DNA of 64,000 nt, from contig OY288261.1 in the NCBI GenBank assembly GCA_958450325.1, positions 18,217,277-18,281,276 on the forward strand. Direction: 5' to 3'. This DNA is from Agrostemma githago. Taxonomy: Eukaryota; Streptophyta; Magnoliopsida; Caryophyllales; Caryophyllaceae. This document shows, in pieces, positions 33,386-46,967 of the stretch (the stretch's first letter is position 1; each line of letters opens with the position of its first letter). The notes beneath the pieces were generated by a model that did no database searches, had not been told where the DNA came from, and saw nothing but the letters and a program-made list of their open reading frames with translations. The translations under genes were made by a program, and so were the position numbers.

Positions 33386-35681
33386 TGTAGACACCCACAT
33401 TTTGACCGCCAGGTGTCTATAGTAGGTCCCACCAAACACCCGATGATGATAGGACGCAAACATGCTTTAATGGACTCGGATATGGGCTCGAAATCATGGA
33501 CATTTGGTTTAGGCTTATTAGGGAGTACAAATCTCACAAAACGGACCTCAAATTCAGGCCCAGTGGGTCGTTTCGAGTCAAATAAGACTAATTTGGGTCG
33601 ATTCCGACACCAGGGGTAAAACCGTCTTTTAGCGACCGAGTCAAACCCGGTCAAAGATATTTTTTCCCGAGTCCCACGGTCTGGCCGTGACCCTACACGG
33701 CTGATTTGAACTCAAACACCAAAAAAATCAGCTTCAAATAATATTAAACAAATCCGTTTAGGGATAGGATTCGATCTTAAGTAGGAATTCTATCCGGAAA
33801 CCGAATCAGAGATCGATCAAGCTCCCAGAACTCGGCTGAAACAGCCGAAATACTCCCACCAGCCGAGTATCCTTGCCTTACTCACCAAGAAACGAGAAGT
33901 TTTATTTCCTCACGAACTCTCGTTTTCCTATCCAAACCGGTGTTTCTTGTCACACAAGCAAGACCACCGCAATTCCTATAAATAGGACCTTACGTCCGAC
34001 AATTCAAGAGACATGAAATATCAACACAATAATCCCGACGCACAATAATTTTTCAGAACTCGTATCTAAAAAAATAAGTCTCGAAATCCACGTCCGAAGG
34101 AATACCGAAATAGCAATCAAAAAACCGACGAATCCATCCCGTCCAGTCCGGCCGATCCACGCCCCATATACATACATAAAAACGTCCCAAAAACCGACAC
34201 CTTAACTCACCCACATCATCTCGACGCTCACGTGCCCAAGCCACCGTCCGACGAGCCTTATTCCGAGTAAACAAAGCATGTAGGTTGAGGGTGTAAATCA
34301 AACCCGTCTCTTCTCCTTTCTCTCTCCCTAATCTCACGTTTTTTTTCTTTTCGTCCGTCGTTTTATTTATTTTTTTCGTCGGTCGTCTAATTATTAATAT
34401 GGGTCGTTCATCGCATCATATTTTTATTTATTTTCGACAATAAAACTATTTTTCGAATAACGTTCTTAAAATACGATACCGATTCTATAATCGAATATCG
34501 TATCTACAAGAACTAAATTAATTTATTCTCGTTGATGCTAAATAAAATCGTTACATCTTTTTAAACAAAATTCGACGATTTTTAACGCGGAGAGAATTAA
34601 CATCTTTTTCGTTCAAAACTCTTTTTTCAATTTTCGTTCAAAACAAGTTTTTCAAAACTTTTTTATAAAATCATTCCGACTATTCGATATCGATTTAATA
34701 ATCGAATATCGAATACGACGAATATCAAAAATATAAGTCGAGTATAAATTAATCCATATTTGTACGCGATTTATAGGAATTAACGGTTTTCGAACAAAAT
34801 AAAAAAACCCGGCAGACCACCACGCGGGTCGCGCGCCTGTCAGGCGACCCGCGCGGCGGCCTGGTTCGCCCGGCCTCCTTTTTCTCGTTTCTTCGCTTTT
34901 CTATTTTTAATTCTTTTCGAACCTTTACATTAAAATGCGACTTTCGCGACATATTTCAATAAATACTTTTTTTCGACCTCGGTCAACACGTGTTAATCAA
35001 TCACGTGCCATAAATACTTTCCAAAATCATGCATCTTATTTATTTATGTCTTTTATTCAATTTATTCATCGTTACTAACTCGTTTTCTCGTGTTTGTAAC
35101 TTTTTATTTGTTTTTATCGTTTTATTAGACTAAAACGAACTCACATGCTAAAATAACTTTGACGTTATTAGTTTAAACATGCATTAAACGACTTAGCAAC
35201 CCACTTTATTTTTCTCACATGCTTAGGAAAATAATGTTTGCATATCATTCAACCGTCGAACTAACCCGTGTACACCAAAAACGAACGATATCTTAGTAAA
35301 GGCCGCTAAGTGCGGGCGGGGTTGGGTGTTCTTAGTGAACTTCCCAACACGTACCCTCACCCCTTACTCAGAACCATGGTTTCCGGATGTCCGAATCCAT
35401 TGGCTACGAGAGTCATTCAATATACGATTAACCGCCCAGTCGGCATCGGTATCGATATGCAAAGGGACGAGCCCAATAAACTCTGACATCGGAAATGGGC
35501 CGTATTTTGTATACGGCCCACTACGACATAGAGTGGGCTCGAACGGTTCCGAATAACCACAAAATTCGGTGGCGACTCCTACTTCGATTTAAATTTCAAT
35601 TTGACCATCTCATATGGAGATTCATTCGCCTCCCCAAACCCGCGCGTGGCCGCGTCGGGGTGGACCTATGTCATGTCCACA
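33386..35681 (+). repeat. T1 3' LTR
   Basis: Same length (2,296 bp) as the 5' LTR. Differences seen by eye include A/G near 34061, A/C near 34257, A/C near 34313, C/T near 34861 and C/T near 35043. Confidence 0.95.
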
Positions 35682-38574
35682 CAAAGTATTACCCAAAACA
35701 TAAGTAATCAACCACAAATCGATCACACAAATGAGAAGATGAAAACAAGCATGAGAAGCATGGCCACTACAACTCAAACAAGCAATTCAACAAACACATA
35801 GAGTGCTCAACATGTGACTAGTAACAAAGATTCCACCTTTTCCCCTAATAAAACCCTAATTGCCCATAATCCACACTTAATCCCCCTACTAACCGCACAA
35901 AGAGTCTACTCACTCATAATCACACTAACAATAACAATGATAAGAGAAATCAACATAAACAACAAAACATTCATTATGAACTAACAAGAACAATGAACAA
36001 TAAGTAAAGATTAAAACTTGAAAGATTAACAAAGATTAAGAGAAAATAGATTATACCAACTAACAAGAGGATAAAAATATGAGAACTTGCATTAATGAGA
36101 AAAACCCAAATAAATCTCTCAAGGTTGTCAATCTTGGATGAGTCTTCAAGAATCTCCTTAATACAAGACTAATTACTAGGATTAATCTAAGATTAACAAA
36201 AGTTTAAGGAAAGATTAAGCTAATGAGATAAGGAAGTCTATCTAGGGTTTAGAATAATGTAGAGGGGCCTACGATGCTTAAACAATACAAGGGAGGAGTA
36301 TTTATAAGGTTACAAGAGTGAAGGAGGAGAAAAGAAGTCACGCGGGCTACTGCTGGCTCATCACGGTCGAGAAGGATGGTCCCGGTCGGGATGACACACC
36401 CTTCCCGGTCGGGATGGCCCAATCAGTAGCCTCTTCATTCATGCACTCCTTCCCGACCGGGAAGGCTACTCTTCCCGCCCGGGAAGGGTCTTATAGGCCT
36501 CAAATATGATCTCGAAGGTCCCTCCTTGCTTCTCATGGGCTTCTCATCGATTCTCGGGGCTTGGGATCGAGTCTAAGGGGCTCGGGAATGGGTCCCAAGG
36601 TCTCGGGATCGAATCTAAGGCACCGAGTGATCATTCCTTCTCTTCGTTGGCTCCAAAAGTGTAGGAAACGAGTCGGAATCGTTCCAATTCTCCATGAATG
36701 GTCTTGGGAACCTAAAACGAACTAGAAGAAGCATAAGTAGCCCAGAAACCGCTCCATAGAGCGATTTCACAAGAGAAACCGGGACCAAACATAACAAATA
36801 GGCACTACAAACTACACTTATCAACTCCCCCACACTTAACCCTTACTCGCCCTCGAGTAAGCACCAACTAACTAAAAGAAACTAGACTACTAACCGAGCG
36901 GGTATTAACGCACTCTACGCCCTTTCAACTCACGCGAGTAAACTTAGAGGAAAAATGCACTCCGCAAGGCAAGTAAGATCTTGCGACAAAACTGTGGATG
37001 CAACCAGACACAAAAACACAAAACAAACAATCATACAAACAAATAAACAATCGGTTGCACCCAAGAAGAAATAAATACTGCTTCCCTCTACAAAGCGGTG
37101 AAAGAATCACCGGTTAAAGACCCAATGCAAGTGACAACGTTCCCCAACTAATAATACAAACCGATATGAACGAAACCCTAATAGTATGACAACAAAGCAA
37201 TAAAAACGTTGATAACTTACCTAGGTCCTCCTAACCTTCTAAGAACGTACTACGGGACGATCGACGGGATAGAAAAAGGATGAACCACGGTGTTAGTCGA
37301 CACTGTAGGTAAGTGAGACCCCGCCCCCTTTACCGATGAGCCAAGAGGGTCGTCCCATGCTCAAAATCGCCCAACTAGTCCAAGTAAAAAGGTGGATATG
37401 ATTGCAAAATGAGGAAAGACCGATCATTACCGCTATCATCCTTCGTAGGGACTCGGTCCTTTGGTAGGCTCTTCACGCTAACGATCGGAAAAAGACTTAT
37501 TTTTGAGAGGTGAGGATTCTTTTTGTGAGATATTTTCTTTGGCATCTTCTTTCTTTTGCTTTTTTGCTTTTGTGTTGCTATGCCAATTTTTTTTCTTCTT
37601 TTGTATTTTCTTTTTGATTTGTTGTACCTTTTCTTTTTCTTCATTCCTTTCTTTCTTTCATTTTCTTTCTTTTTCTTTTCTTTGTTTGCCCTTTTGGCTA
37701 GATTTTTGTGTTGTAGGCACTTCTTTTTGCAACTTAAGAAATAAAATTTCAACAATTTGCAACTTATTTGTGGAGATGTGTAGGAGGTAGGGAAATGGGA
37801 TTGTCGGGAGCGCGCTTTTCCTTCAAACCCACAAAAAAGGGGGAAACTTGGACTAATCAAACAATTTCGAACACGGTCACCTAAGGAACGGGACTCGGCA
37901 ACCAAGACCTTTTCACACCGTGGGTGGTCATAGTGGTCAAAATGCAAATCCCGTAGTAAATCCCTAGTAGACTAGGTGGACTCAAGGTAAAGGACCAACG
38001 AAACTATTGATTTAGGGTCATTCTACTAGACTAAAGTCCAAGACTCGATTCATACTACTAGAAAGGGAAAGTAAACACTTGCACACTAGCCTCAAAACCG
38101 GGTTTTCGAAAACCTTTTTACACACTAGACACAACTACACATCACAAAACAAAGACGAAAGAAAATAAGACAAAGACAACAAAACAAAACAAAACAAACA
38201 CACAAAGAGAACAAACACCACCCCGAACTTCCAAACAAGCCACCAAAGCAACCTCAAACTCTAAAAAGCTCCACCCGAGCACACATCATCACAAATCTCC
38301 TCCAAACTCCACAAGAGACAAAGAGGAAAAAGGGATAAAAATATGTTACCGGATGTCTTGAAAGCCCTCCAAAGTTAACGGTGATTAAGCAACCTACAAG
38401 GAAAAAGGGAGGCAAAACACGCACAACACAACAAATATACGACACAACGACACAAAAGGAAAGCACACAAAAGAAAATCTTTTGATTTTTGTGAAAAAAA
38501 TTCAAATTTTTAGGTTTTTTTTAAAGATTTTTCGAAAAACTACGAAAACAAAACTAAACTACACTAGGATATTG

Positions 38575-38589
38575 CTCCCCCACACTTAA
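38575..38589 (-). other. Internal PPT-like motif of A1
   Basis: Minus-strand TTAAGTGTGGGGGAG, identical to the 3' PPT of the element and 1,750 bp from it. Confidence 0.8.
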
Positions 38590-39349
38590 ACCGAGCAATG
38601 TCCTCATGCTCGATCGTAGTGTATGGAGACACTAAAAAAAGAAACTATGAAAATAAAGCTAAAAATCAAAAAGAAAAGCGGAGAAAAGGGTAGAATGTGT
38701 CCGGCCGGGGTGTAATCAAGTCACCATGGGCCGAGACGAGAAAAGATATGGATGGGGGAAGAAACAAAAAGAAGGAAATAAAAGAAAATGGGAGGGGAGG
38801 ACTAGGTGTAATCAAGTCACCTAGCCCGGATTCCGCCCGGATCCGACTAAATCCTAGAAAAAGTGAAAATTCTTGCAAATTTGGATTTTGAAATGACTCT
38901 CGATGTAGTCACGTCATCGAGAATCGGGAGCAATGGCAACCAAGGCCCCGAGGGCCACCATGACACAAAAAAAGTGGAAGGGAACAAATAAAGGGAGACA
39001 AGCAATACAAGACGAAAAAGAAAGGATAGTTGCCATACCAATCGGTTAGCAACCCACTCACTCCATCGTCTCGACGTTCGATATCGACACATAGCTATTC
39101 TTCATCATTGTTATTCCTCTTCATTCTCGATAAGGTTGCATGGTTGAAGTACTAAGCTTGCAATGGTATAAGGAGGTGCGATTTGATGTGAAAGTCGGTG
39201 TGCAGTGAAGAGAAAATGAGATGAATTTATGTATATGAAGTGTAGGGATCATATGATAGGTGCAAGGGTAGGTAGGGAGGTTGGGAGGGGTATAAAGTGG
39301 TTGGGTGGGCTCACATGACAAAGAAGAGGCAAAAGGAGGAGAAGGGCAC

Positions 39350-39561
39350 CATCCCGGTCGGGATGGATGGTCCCAGTCGGGATGACACACCCTTCCCGGT
39401 CGGGAAGCTTCCTTCCCGGTCGGGATCACACTCCAGAAAACCCAATTTTTGGCACACTCATCCCGATCGGGATGACATCCTTCCCGGTCGGGATGGCTCA
39501 TCCTGCCCGGTCGGGATGGCTCATCCTTCCCGGTCGGGATGCTTTCTTCCCGATCGGGAAG
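39350..39561. repeat. Cluster of TCCCGNNCGGGA palindromes in A1 interior
   Basis: About ten copies of TCCCGGTCGGGA/TCCCGATCGGGA variants in 210 bp. Equivalent interior clusters lie at 53167-53352 (A2) and 59298-59485 (A3). LTR clusters lie at 24068-24212, 36362-36487, 44213-44350, 56293-56445 and 62319-62462. Confidence 0.92.
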
Positions 39562-39608
39562 AGTCTTATACCCCTTTATAATCTTTTAGCTTCACCCACA
39601 AGGCCACC

Positions 39609-40122
39609 TGTAGACACCCGCATTTTGACTGCCAGGTGTCAATGGTAGTTTCCAAAAAATACCCAATGATGATCGGACGCTAACATGTTTCTACGCGCTC
39701 AGATACGGGCTCAAATCCATTAATTGCTGGCTAACGCACTTACGGAGTACAAATCTCACAAAATCAACCTCAAATCCAGGCCTAGTGGATCATTCCGAGT
39801 CAAACAAGACTAATTTGGGCCAAAACCAACACCGGAATTAAAACCGACTTTTTGCGATTGGGTCAACCCCGGTCAAAGTCGTTTCCGAGACACACAAAAC
39901 AGCCCCTCACATCATCAAAAGTCCAAGTCAAACACAAAACCCATTAAACATCCAAAGTCAAGGTCCAAAAGACTGACTTGCGCGACCCAGCTGGGCCACT
40001 CGATCGAGTGACCCACCCACTCGATCGAGTGGGCCTATTTCAAGCCCGACGGCTGGAATAATGGGCCACTCGACCGAGTTGGACACCTACTCGGTCGAGT
40101 AACCCTAACCGGGTACCCTAGT
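39609..40122 (+). mobile_element. T2: first 514 bp of a Tat-like LTR
   Basis: Begins TGTAGACACCCGCATTTTGAC in plus orientation and stops where the opposite-facing T3 LTR starts. It contains ACTCGNNCGAGT palindromes. The flank CCACC (39604-39608) may be its target duplication. Confidence 0.8.
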
Positions 40123-43095
40123 GTGGACATGACGTAGGTCCACCCCACCGCGGCCACGCGCGGGTTTGGGTAGGCGAATGAATCTCGTGGTAAGATTGTT
40201 CTCGGGTTCGAAATTTTAGTCAAAATGGAGTCGCCACCGAATTTTGTGGTTATTCGGAACCATTCGAGCCTACTCTATGTCATCGTGGACTATACACAAA
40301 GTACGGCCCACTTCGATTTCAGAGTTTATGGGGCTCGTCCCTTTGCATTATTATATCGATACCATTTACACCGGCTTTCGTATAATAAATGACTCTCGTG
40401 CGCCAATGGTTTCGGAATCCGGAAACCAAGGTTCTGAGTAAGGGGTGAGGGTACGTGTTGGGAAGCCTACTAAGAACACCCAACCCCGCCCGCACAATGG
40501 CGGCCTCTACTAAGACATCGTTCGTGTTCGTGTACGCGCGCTAGTAAAATGACTAAATGATATGGAAACAACGTTTTCGGGCTAAGCATGTGAATAGTAT
40601 GTGAACTACGTCATTTAATGCATCTTGATTATGGTCGAAATGATTTAGCATGCGAGGTTCATTTATAAAGCGATAAGCAAGTAAATAAACGAAACTCAAA
40701 AATAACGTACAAGTTACACGGGCGGAAATACAACCCGGAATTCACAATACAACGATACATAAAAATAACAAACGAAATAATAAAAGGCAATATAATGATG
40801 GAAACGGACCCATATGTAAACTAGGCCGCGAAATATGTAGATGGACTAACCCCGATTAAATGTACATTATGTTGTATATCAAACGGAGGACGGAGACATG
40901 GGACTTTGACGTATTGCTAGTCCGATCCCACGTCTCTAAGCCTTGTCCCGACTTATCACGTCGAAAAATCGATCAAAGTCGTTCTAAGTGTCGTGATATG
41001 CGTGAGTTTTGAAGAAAGGAAGGTCACGTGATTATCTTTACACGTGATGACTAAAGTCGTAAAAAGATGAGGCTTGAAATGTGTGTCAAAGCCCTAGGTT
41101 ATCTGGATTACAGGACCCACTCGATCGAGTCGTGGTCTGACTCGGTCGAGTGCGTCTTTAGACGTAGCTACTGCCCAGTTTTTTGGGTGCTACTCGATCA
41201 AGTAGCCTATGTACTCGGTCGAGTAGCCTCTGTACAAGTGACAACTCGTTTATTTTTTTATTTAAAATCGAAGGTTGGCCGAATCAAATACAAATATCGC
41301 ACGATTTGTATTCAACTTGGCCTCCGGTACTATAATTGTGTATGTACGATTATAATACCGTTATCGGAAATTTATGAAAATGTTATTGCTAGACTAGAAA
41401 ATTTGAATTAGTGACGAAATGCTTCCCTCTACGTCACGACATCAGAACTAACCCTTTCGGGTTATGTGATGTCGGTTTTCGTGTCAACGGGTTCCGTACT
41501 AATTGTATAAATGGGATCAAATGCGTTCAACTATGACCGATTGCGATCACGTCACGCCCTTGAGTACATTGGGGCGGGGCTCCTCGAAAGGGCTCCACCT
41601 CCGTCGTTGCTCATAAAGGGATTAGACGGACCTTAGGCAATCCTCATAGTCAAATGTATTTGAAGCCTAAATTTAATACTAGTGTATATATACGCGGTAT
41701 AATAACGTTAGTAACGATAAAAAAGATGATAAAAAAAGTAAAAAGATTAGTGTTAACGTTACTATTACGATTATGATTATGATACAAAATGCGATAAAGT
41801 AAATAAAAATGAGACGAGATAGTAGAGATCGAGATTGGGTTTAGGACACCCTCAACATACATGCTTAGTAGGGACCTCGGAAATGGACTCGTAAATAGCG
41901 ATGGGACGCCGGAGTATCGAGGATGTACGCGAGTTATGGTGTGTGTGTGTGTGTGGATGATTCGTCGGTTTTCGAGGGACGAAGAGCTCGGTTTTTTGGC
42001 TTAGTGTCACTAGGGTTGTAGTGTGGAGAGTATAGGTGAGTTAGGGTTGAAATGTAGGGTTAATGCCCTTAGGAAAAATCTTGTGAAATGAGAGGGGGTC
42101 GTGGGGTATTTATAGACTTTACCCCACGACCTAGGGTCACTCGATCGAGTGGCCCTAGTGCACTCGATCGAGTGCCCTTGCAAACGGGCCAAACCCGGTT
42201 TAAGGCGCTCCACTCGACCGAGTGGGTCTATCCACTCGATCGAGTGAATCAAGAGGATCGAGATAAATAGGGAAGGAGTTCACCTTGTGATTTGTTTGTT
42301 TTATTTTTGAATTTTGATTTGTGCGCCAGTTTCGAAGATTGTATTTGGCTGATTTATGAGACGGTTTCATCTTCGACCGGGTTTTGACCCGGTCGCCAAA
42401 AGACGGGATTTATTTTTGGTGTCGGTTTTGGCCCAAATTAGTCTCATTTTGCTCGGAACGACCCACTATGCCTGAATTTGAGGTCTGTTTTGTGAGATTT
42501 TTACTCCGCTAAAAGTCCATGTCGGATATTATTCATTCCGAGCCCAAATTCGAGTATACCAAGTCATGTTTGCATCCGATCATCATCGGGTGTTTTTTGG
42601 AGACTACCATAGACACCAGGCAGTCAAAATGCGGGTGTCTTGGACAAGGCGAAAGTCAGAGTAGCTACCAAGCCTGTTGAGACCTGGTAGACTTCCGGTC
42701 GGGTCGTTTATAGTCCGGTAGACTCGCGTAAAAGGGCTCGCCAGCCATAGGATAGAAACCATACCTGGGCTGATAACTCCATGGGGAATCGGACTCGTAG
42801 CATAAGTCCTGGGTGCACCTATATGTGGGCCCATCCCGTACCATTTCGGGGAAAATGCTGCCTCGGGCTTTCCGCTGGGGAGATATGTGAGCTGTACGGG
42901 CTTGCTTTTGAAGCCTTGAGTCGTACCTGAGCTGATGATGATGGCTCCGCGGGGAGTAAAACCTGCCTTTTCGGGGTGTAGGTGTACCCGTATGCCGACA
43001 CATCACATCTGGGATGTAGCATTCCGGAGGAAATATGGACTCATGCTGGGGAATGAAATGGCTGTGCGGAGACTTGCTTTTGAAGTCTGGAGTGT
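40123..43095 (-). mobile_element. T3: Tat-like LTR plus 3' interior, opposite orientation
   Basis: LTR 40123-42640 starts TGTGGACATGAC. It has lost its final ACA and the first roughly 26 bp of interior (it joins GTGTCT to TGGACAAGG). The interior 42641-43095 matches the T0 interior next to its 3' LTR. A2 interrupts it at 43096. No coding sequence. Confidence 0.8.
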
Positions 43096-44686
43096 TGATG
43101 GTAGGGATTTATCACGTCCCTAACCGTCAATAAACTACCGATTACACCTAGTGGGTAGCTAGGGTAAGTCGGGATCGTATCCACGAGGACGGTATATCAA
43201 GGTTTAGACTAGGTCGGCCTATAAACGAGACTATGCTACCAAAACGACACAAAGAAAGCGATAAATGGAAAACTATGGTGGAGGAGAAGTATGACTAAGC
43301 TAATGATGAACTAACAAGTAAACTAGAGTAAACTATGGCTAACTAAGGAAGTGAACTCAAATATGGAAAGAAGTGGGGTAGGTCGGGTTCATAGGAGTAG
43401 ATGGGTAATTGGGGTGATCAAGGGTATAGGTGTCTCCTAGTTGCTAGGGTCGGTCCGAGCTCTCGCAACTTAAACCGATGGCAATGTGGGTCCGGGCTCT
43501 CGCAACTTAGACCCTAGTCCGCGCTCTCGCGACTAAACTATTCTCAACATTTCCACATAATAGACAATCAATGAGAAGATGAACACAAGTATGGGAAGCA
43601 TGGCCACTACAACTCACACAAGCATATCAACAAACACATAGAGTGCCCACAATGTGACTAACAACAAAGATTCACCCTTTTCCCTTAATCAACCCTAATC
43701 AACCATAATCTACCCCTAATCCCCCTACTAACCCCACAAGAAGACTACTCACTCATTATCATGAACAAACTAACAACAATAAGAGAAACTAGAACAAGCA
43801 TCCAAACATTCATCATAAACAAACAATAGCAATAACAATATGTAAAAGATGAAACTTGATTGAATAACAAAGAACAAGAGTAAAGAAAGATTATACCAAC
43901 ACTATATGAAGAAAAGATGAAAACTTGTATTAATGAGAAACCCAAATAAAATCCCAAGGTTGTCAATCTTGGAACAATCTTCAAGTATCCCCTTAATCCA
44001 AGAACTAATTACAATGATTAACTAAAGATTAAAGAGAGAATTAAGCTAATGAGAGTAGAACTAATCTAGGGTTTTGAATGTTAATGGAAGCTTAAACTAG
44101 TCTAGGGTAAGATAAGATCCCTCAACATTACAAGAAGGGAGTATATATATGGGTACAAGAATGAAGGAGCATGAAATAGAAGGACCCGTGCTGCCTCTGT
44201 AGCTTCCCAACCGGGACGGATCATCCCGATCGGGACGGCCCTGTCATCCCGACCGGGACGGGTTGGTCCCGACCGGGATGGGCTCACAGCAGCCTCCTCA
44301 AAAGCGCACCTCATCCCGAACGGGATGAGGCCATCCCGAACGGGATGGGTCTTGTAGGCCTCCCTTAAGAGCTCTTTGGTCCCTCCTTGCTTCTTATGGG
44401 TTTCTCGCCGATTCTCGGGACTCGGTATCGGGTCTCGGAGGCTCGAGATTGGGTCCCAAGGTCTCGGGGTCGATTCGAAGGCATCGAGTCATCGTTCCTT
44501 TACTCCGTTGGCTCCAAAATGTGTATGTATAGAGTCGGAATCGCTCTAACTCTTCCAAATCGGGCTCGGGAACCTGAAACGAACTAAAAGAAGCATAAGA
44601 AGCCCATGAATCGCTCCCAAGGAGCGATTCCACAAGGAAATGGGACCAAAACATAGTGAAAAAGGCACTACAAACTACACTTATCA
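43096..44686 (-). repeat. A2 3' LTR
   Basis: Starts TGATGGTAGGG and ends CACTTATCA. It contains a minus-strand TATATATA box near 44141-44150 and a palindrome cluster (44213-44350). Confidence 0.9.
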
Positions 44687-44687
44687 A

Positions 44688-44702
44688 CTCCCCCACACTT
44701 AA
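44688..44702 (-). other. A2 polypurine tract
   Basis: Minus-strand TTAAGTGTGGGGGAG, one base from the LTR. Confidence 0.85.
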
Positions 44703-46967
44703 CCCTTACTCGCCCTCGAGTAAGCACATACTAACTACGCCCTTTCAACTCGAGCGAATGGGTATTAGCGCACCCTACGCCCTTTCAACTCGCGCGAGTA
44801 CACTTAGAGGACAAGTGTACTCCGCAAGGCAAGTTGGGTCTTGCGACAAAACTGTGGATGCAACCAGACACAAAACACACAAACAAACACCTAGATGGTT
44901 GCACCCAAAACAAAAGAAATACCGCTTCCCTCTAAAAGCGGTGAATGAAACACCGGTTTAGGACTCGAGGTAAGTGACAACGTTCCCAAGCTAGCAATAC
45001 AAACCAAGGTGGACTAAACCCTAATAGTATGACGATAAAGCAACAAAAACGTTGGTAACTTGCCTAGGTCCTCCTAACTTTCTAAAAACGTACTACGGGA
45101 CGATCGGCGGGATGGAAAAGTGAAGAACCACGGTGTTAGTCGACACTGTAGGTAAGTGAGACCCCGCCCCCTTTAGCGTGAGCCAAGAGGGTCGTCCCGT
45201 GCCCAAAACCGCCTAACTAATCCAAGTAAAAAGGTGGAAAACATGCAAAATGAGGGAAGACCGACTAATGCCGCTATCATCCTTCCTCGGGACTCGGTCC
45301 TTTGGTAGGCTCTTCACGGCAAAAGTCGGAAAAAGGCTTATTTTTGTGAGGATTTCTTTTTGTGAGACGGGTTTTCTTTTGGCATTTTCTTTCTTTTCGA
45401 CGTTTTGATTTGTTTGTTGCCATGCCATTTCTTTTTCTTCTTTTCTATTTTCTTTTTGGTTTTTGTGCCTCTTCTTTTTCTTCATTTCCTTTCTTTCTTT
45501 CATTTTTTTTCTTTCTTTTTCTTTTCTTTGCCCTTTTGGCAAGATTTGGCATTTTTGGCATTTCATTGTGTAACAAGAAAGAGAGAATCAACAATTTGTA
45601 ATTTATTGTGTGTATACGTGTAGAAGGTAGGGAAATGGGTAAGTCGAGACGGCGCCTTCCCTTCTAACCCACAAAAAGTGGAGAACTTGGACTAATCAAA
45701 CAACCCTAGACACGGTCACCTAGGGGACGAGACTCGGTAATCAAGGTCTTTTCACACCGTGGGTGGTCATAATGGTCAAAAGTGCAAATCCCGTAGTAAA
45801 TTCCTAGTAAGCTAGGTGGACTCAAGGTAAAGGACCAACGAATTCATTGATTTAGGGTCATTCTACTAGGCTAAAGTCCAAGACTCGATTTACACTACTA
45901 AAAAGGGAAAGTACACACTCACACACTAGCCTCTAAACCGGGTTTTCGAAAACCATTTACACACAAGACACATAAACACACAAACAAAGACTCAACAAGA
46001 ACGAAAGAAAAAGAAGTAAAAGCAACGAAACAACAACAACACAAAATTAACACAAACACAACATAAACACCACCCCGATCATCCAAACAAGCCACCAAAT
46101 CATCCACACTTTACAAAGCTCCACCCGAGTACACAACACGCAATCTCCTCCAAACTCCGCAAGAGGTAAAGAAGAAAAAGGGATAAGATGTTATCGGGAG
46201 TCTTGAAAGCCTTCCAAAGTTTACGGCGATTAAAGAAACCTATAAGGGAAAGGGAGGCAAAACACGCACACAAAACAAATACGCGACACACTGACATAAA
46301 AGGAAAACACACAAAAGAAAAATCTTTTTGATTTTTGTGAAAATTTTTCAAATTTTTAGGTATTTTTAAAGGTTTTTCGAAAAAGGGAAAAATAAAACTA
46401 ACTACGATAGAATATCGCTCCCCCACACTTAAACCGAGCAATGTCCTCATATGCTCAATCATAGTGTGCGGAGAGACAAAAAAAAAGGAAAAGAAACTAC
46501 GAAAATAAGGCTAAAAATCAAAAATAAAGTGAAGAAAAGGTAGAAGGTGTCTGGCCGGGGTGTAGTCAAGTCACCATGGGCCGAGACGAGAAAAAGATAT
46601 GGAAGGGGGAAGAAAATAAAAAAAAAAGAAGGAAACAAAAGGAAATGGGAGGGGAGGGCTAGGTGTAATCAAGTCACCTAGCCCGGATTCCGTCCAAATC
46701 CGACTAACTCCTAAAAAGGGTGAAAATCGTGCATATTTGGATTAATCGATTGACTCTCGACGTAATCACGTCGTCGGGAGTCGGGAGCAACCATACTATG
46801 GCCTCGAAGGCCACTACGATACCATGACTCAACGTGAAGGGGGCAAATAAGAGAATACAAGTGATAAAAAGACGGAAAAGTTAGGATAGTTACCCAAACC
46901 GAGCGGTTAGTAACTCACTTACTCCATCGTCTCGATGATCATTAGAGGCTCGTCGCTTATCTTCTCG
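44703..46967 (-). other. A2 untranslated 3' interior, part next to LTR
   Basis: Collinear with 36840-39100 of A1 and the complement of A3. Purine-rich tract on the minus strand (45360-45540). Internal PPT-like motif at 46418-46432. No gene. Confidence 0.75.
46418..46432 (-). other. Internal PPT-like motif of A2
   Basis: Exact second copy of the TTAAGTGTGGGGGAG motif, 1,730 bp from the 3' PPT. Confidence 0.8.

Larger units (their letters stand above)
26179..35681 (+). mobile_element. T1: very young non-autonomous Tat/Ogre-like element
   Basis: 9,503 bp with perfect CAAAG duplications (26174-26178 and 35682-35686). Both LTRs are 2,296 bp and differ at only about five positions by eye. The order is LTR, PBS (28478-28495), leader, short gag (30036-30647), untranslated region with a 37-bp tandem array, PPT (33372-33385), LTR. 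No pol. It is related to T0 (same PBS, PPT and LTR ends) but belongs to a different subfamily. Confidence 0.95.
25702..36823 (-). repeat. A1 3' LTR, split by T1
   Basis: LTR pieces 25702-26178 and 35687-36823 total 1,614 bp after removing T1 and one CAAAG copy. It starts TGATGGTAAGG and ends CACTTATCA. Palindrome cluster at 36362-36487. Confidence 0.9.
25702..39608 (-). mobile_element. A1: Athila-like element, 3' part only in this arrangement
   Basis: Minus-strand element. Its 3' LTR (25702-36823) is interrupted by T1 and is followed by 2.8 kb of 3' interior up to 39608, where a Tat-like LTR (T2) cuts in. The flank AAGGG at 25697-25701 would be its target duplication; the partner is not in view. 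The interior is collinear with the 3' interiors of A2 and A3. Confidence 0.85.
36824..39608 (-). other. A1 3' interior, untranslated
   Basis: Starts with the PPT (minus strand of 36825-36839). It contains a purine-rich GAAAA tract on the minus strand (about 37540-37700), a second PPT-like copy (38575-38589) and a palindrome cluster (39350-39561). Lysine-rich or phenylalanine-rich ORFs here are translations of the purine/pyrimidine tract, not genes. Confidence 0.75.

Noticed and set aside
37375..37947. Lysine-rich or phenylalanine-rich ORFs in Athila-like interiors (also 45213-45623 and 60926-61317)
   Set aside because: They follow a purine/pyrimidine tract in every frame and are not conserved in frame among A1, A2 and A3.
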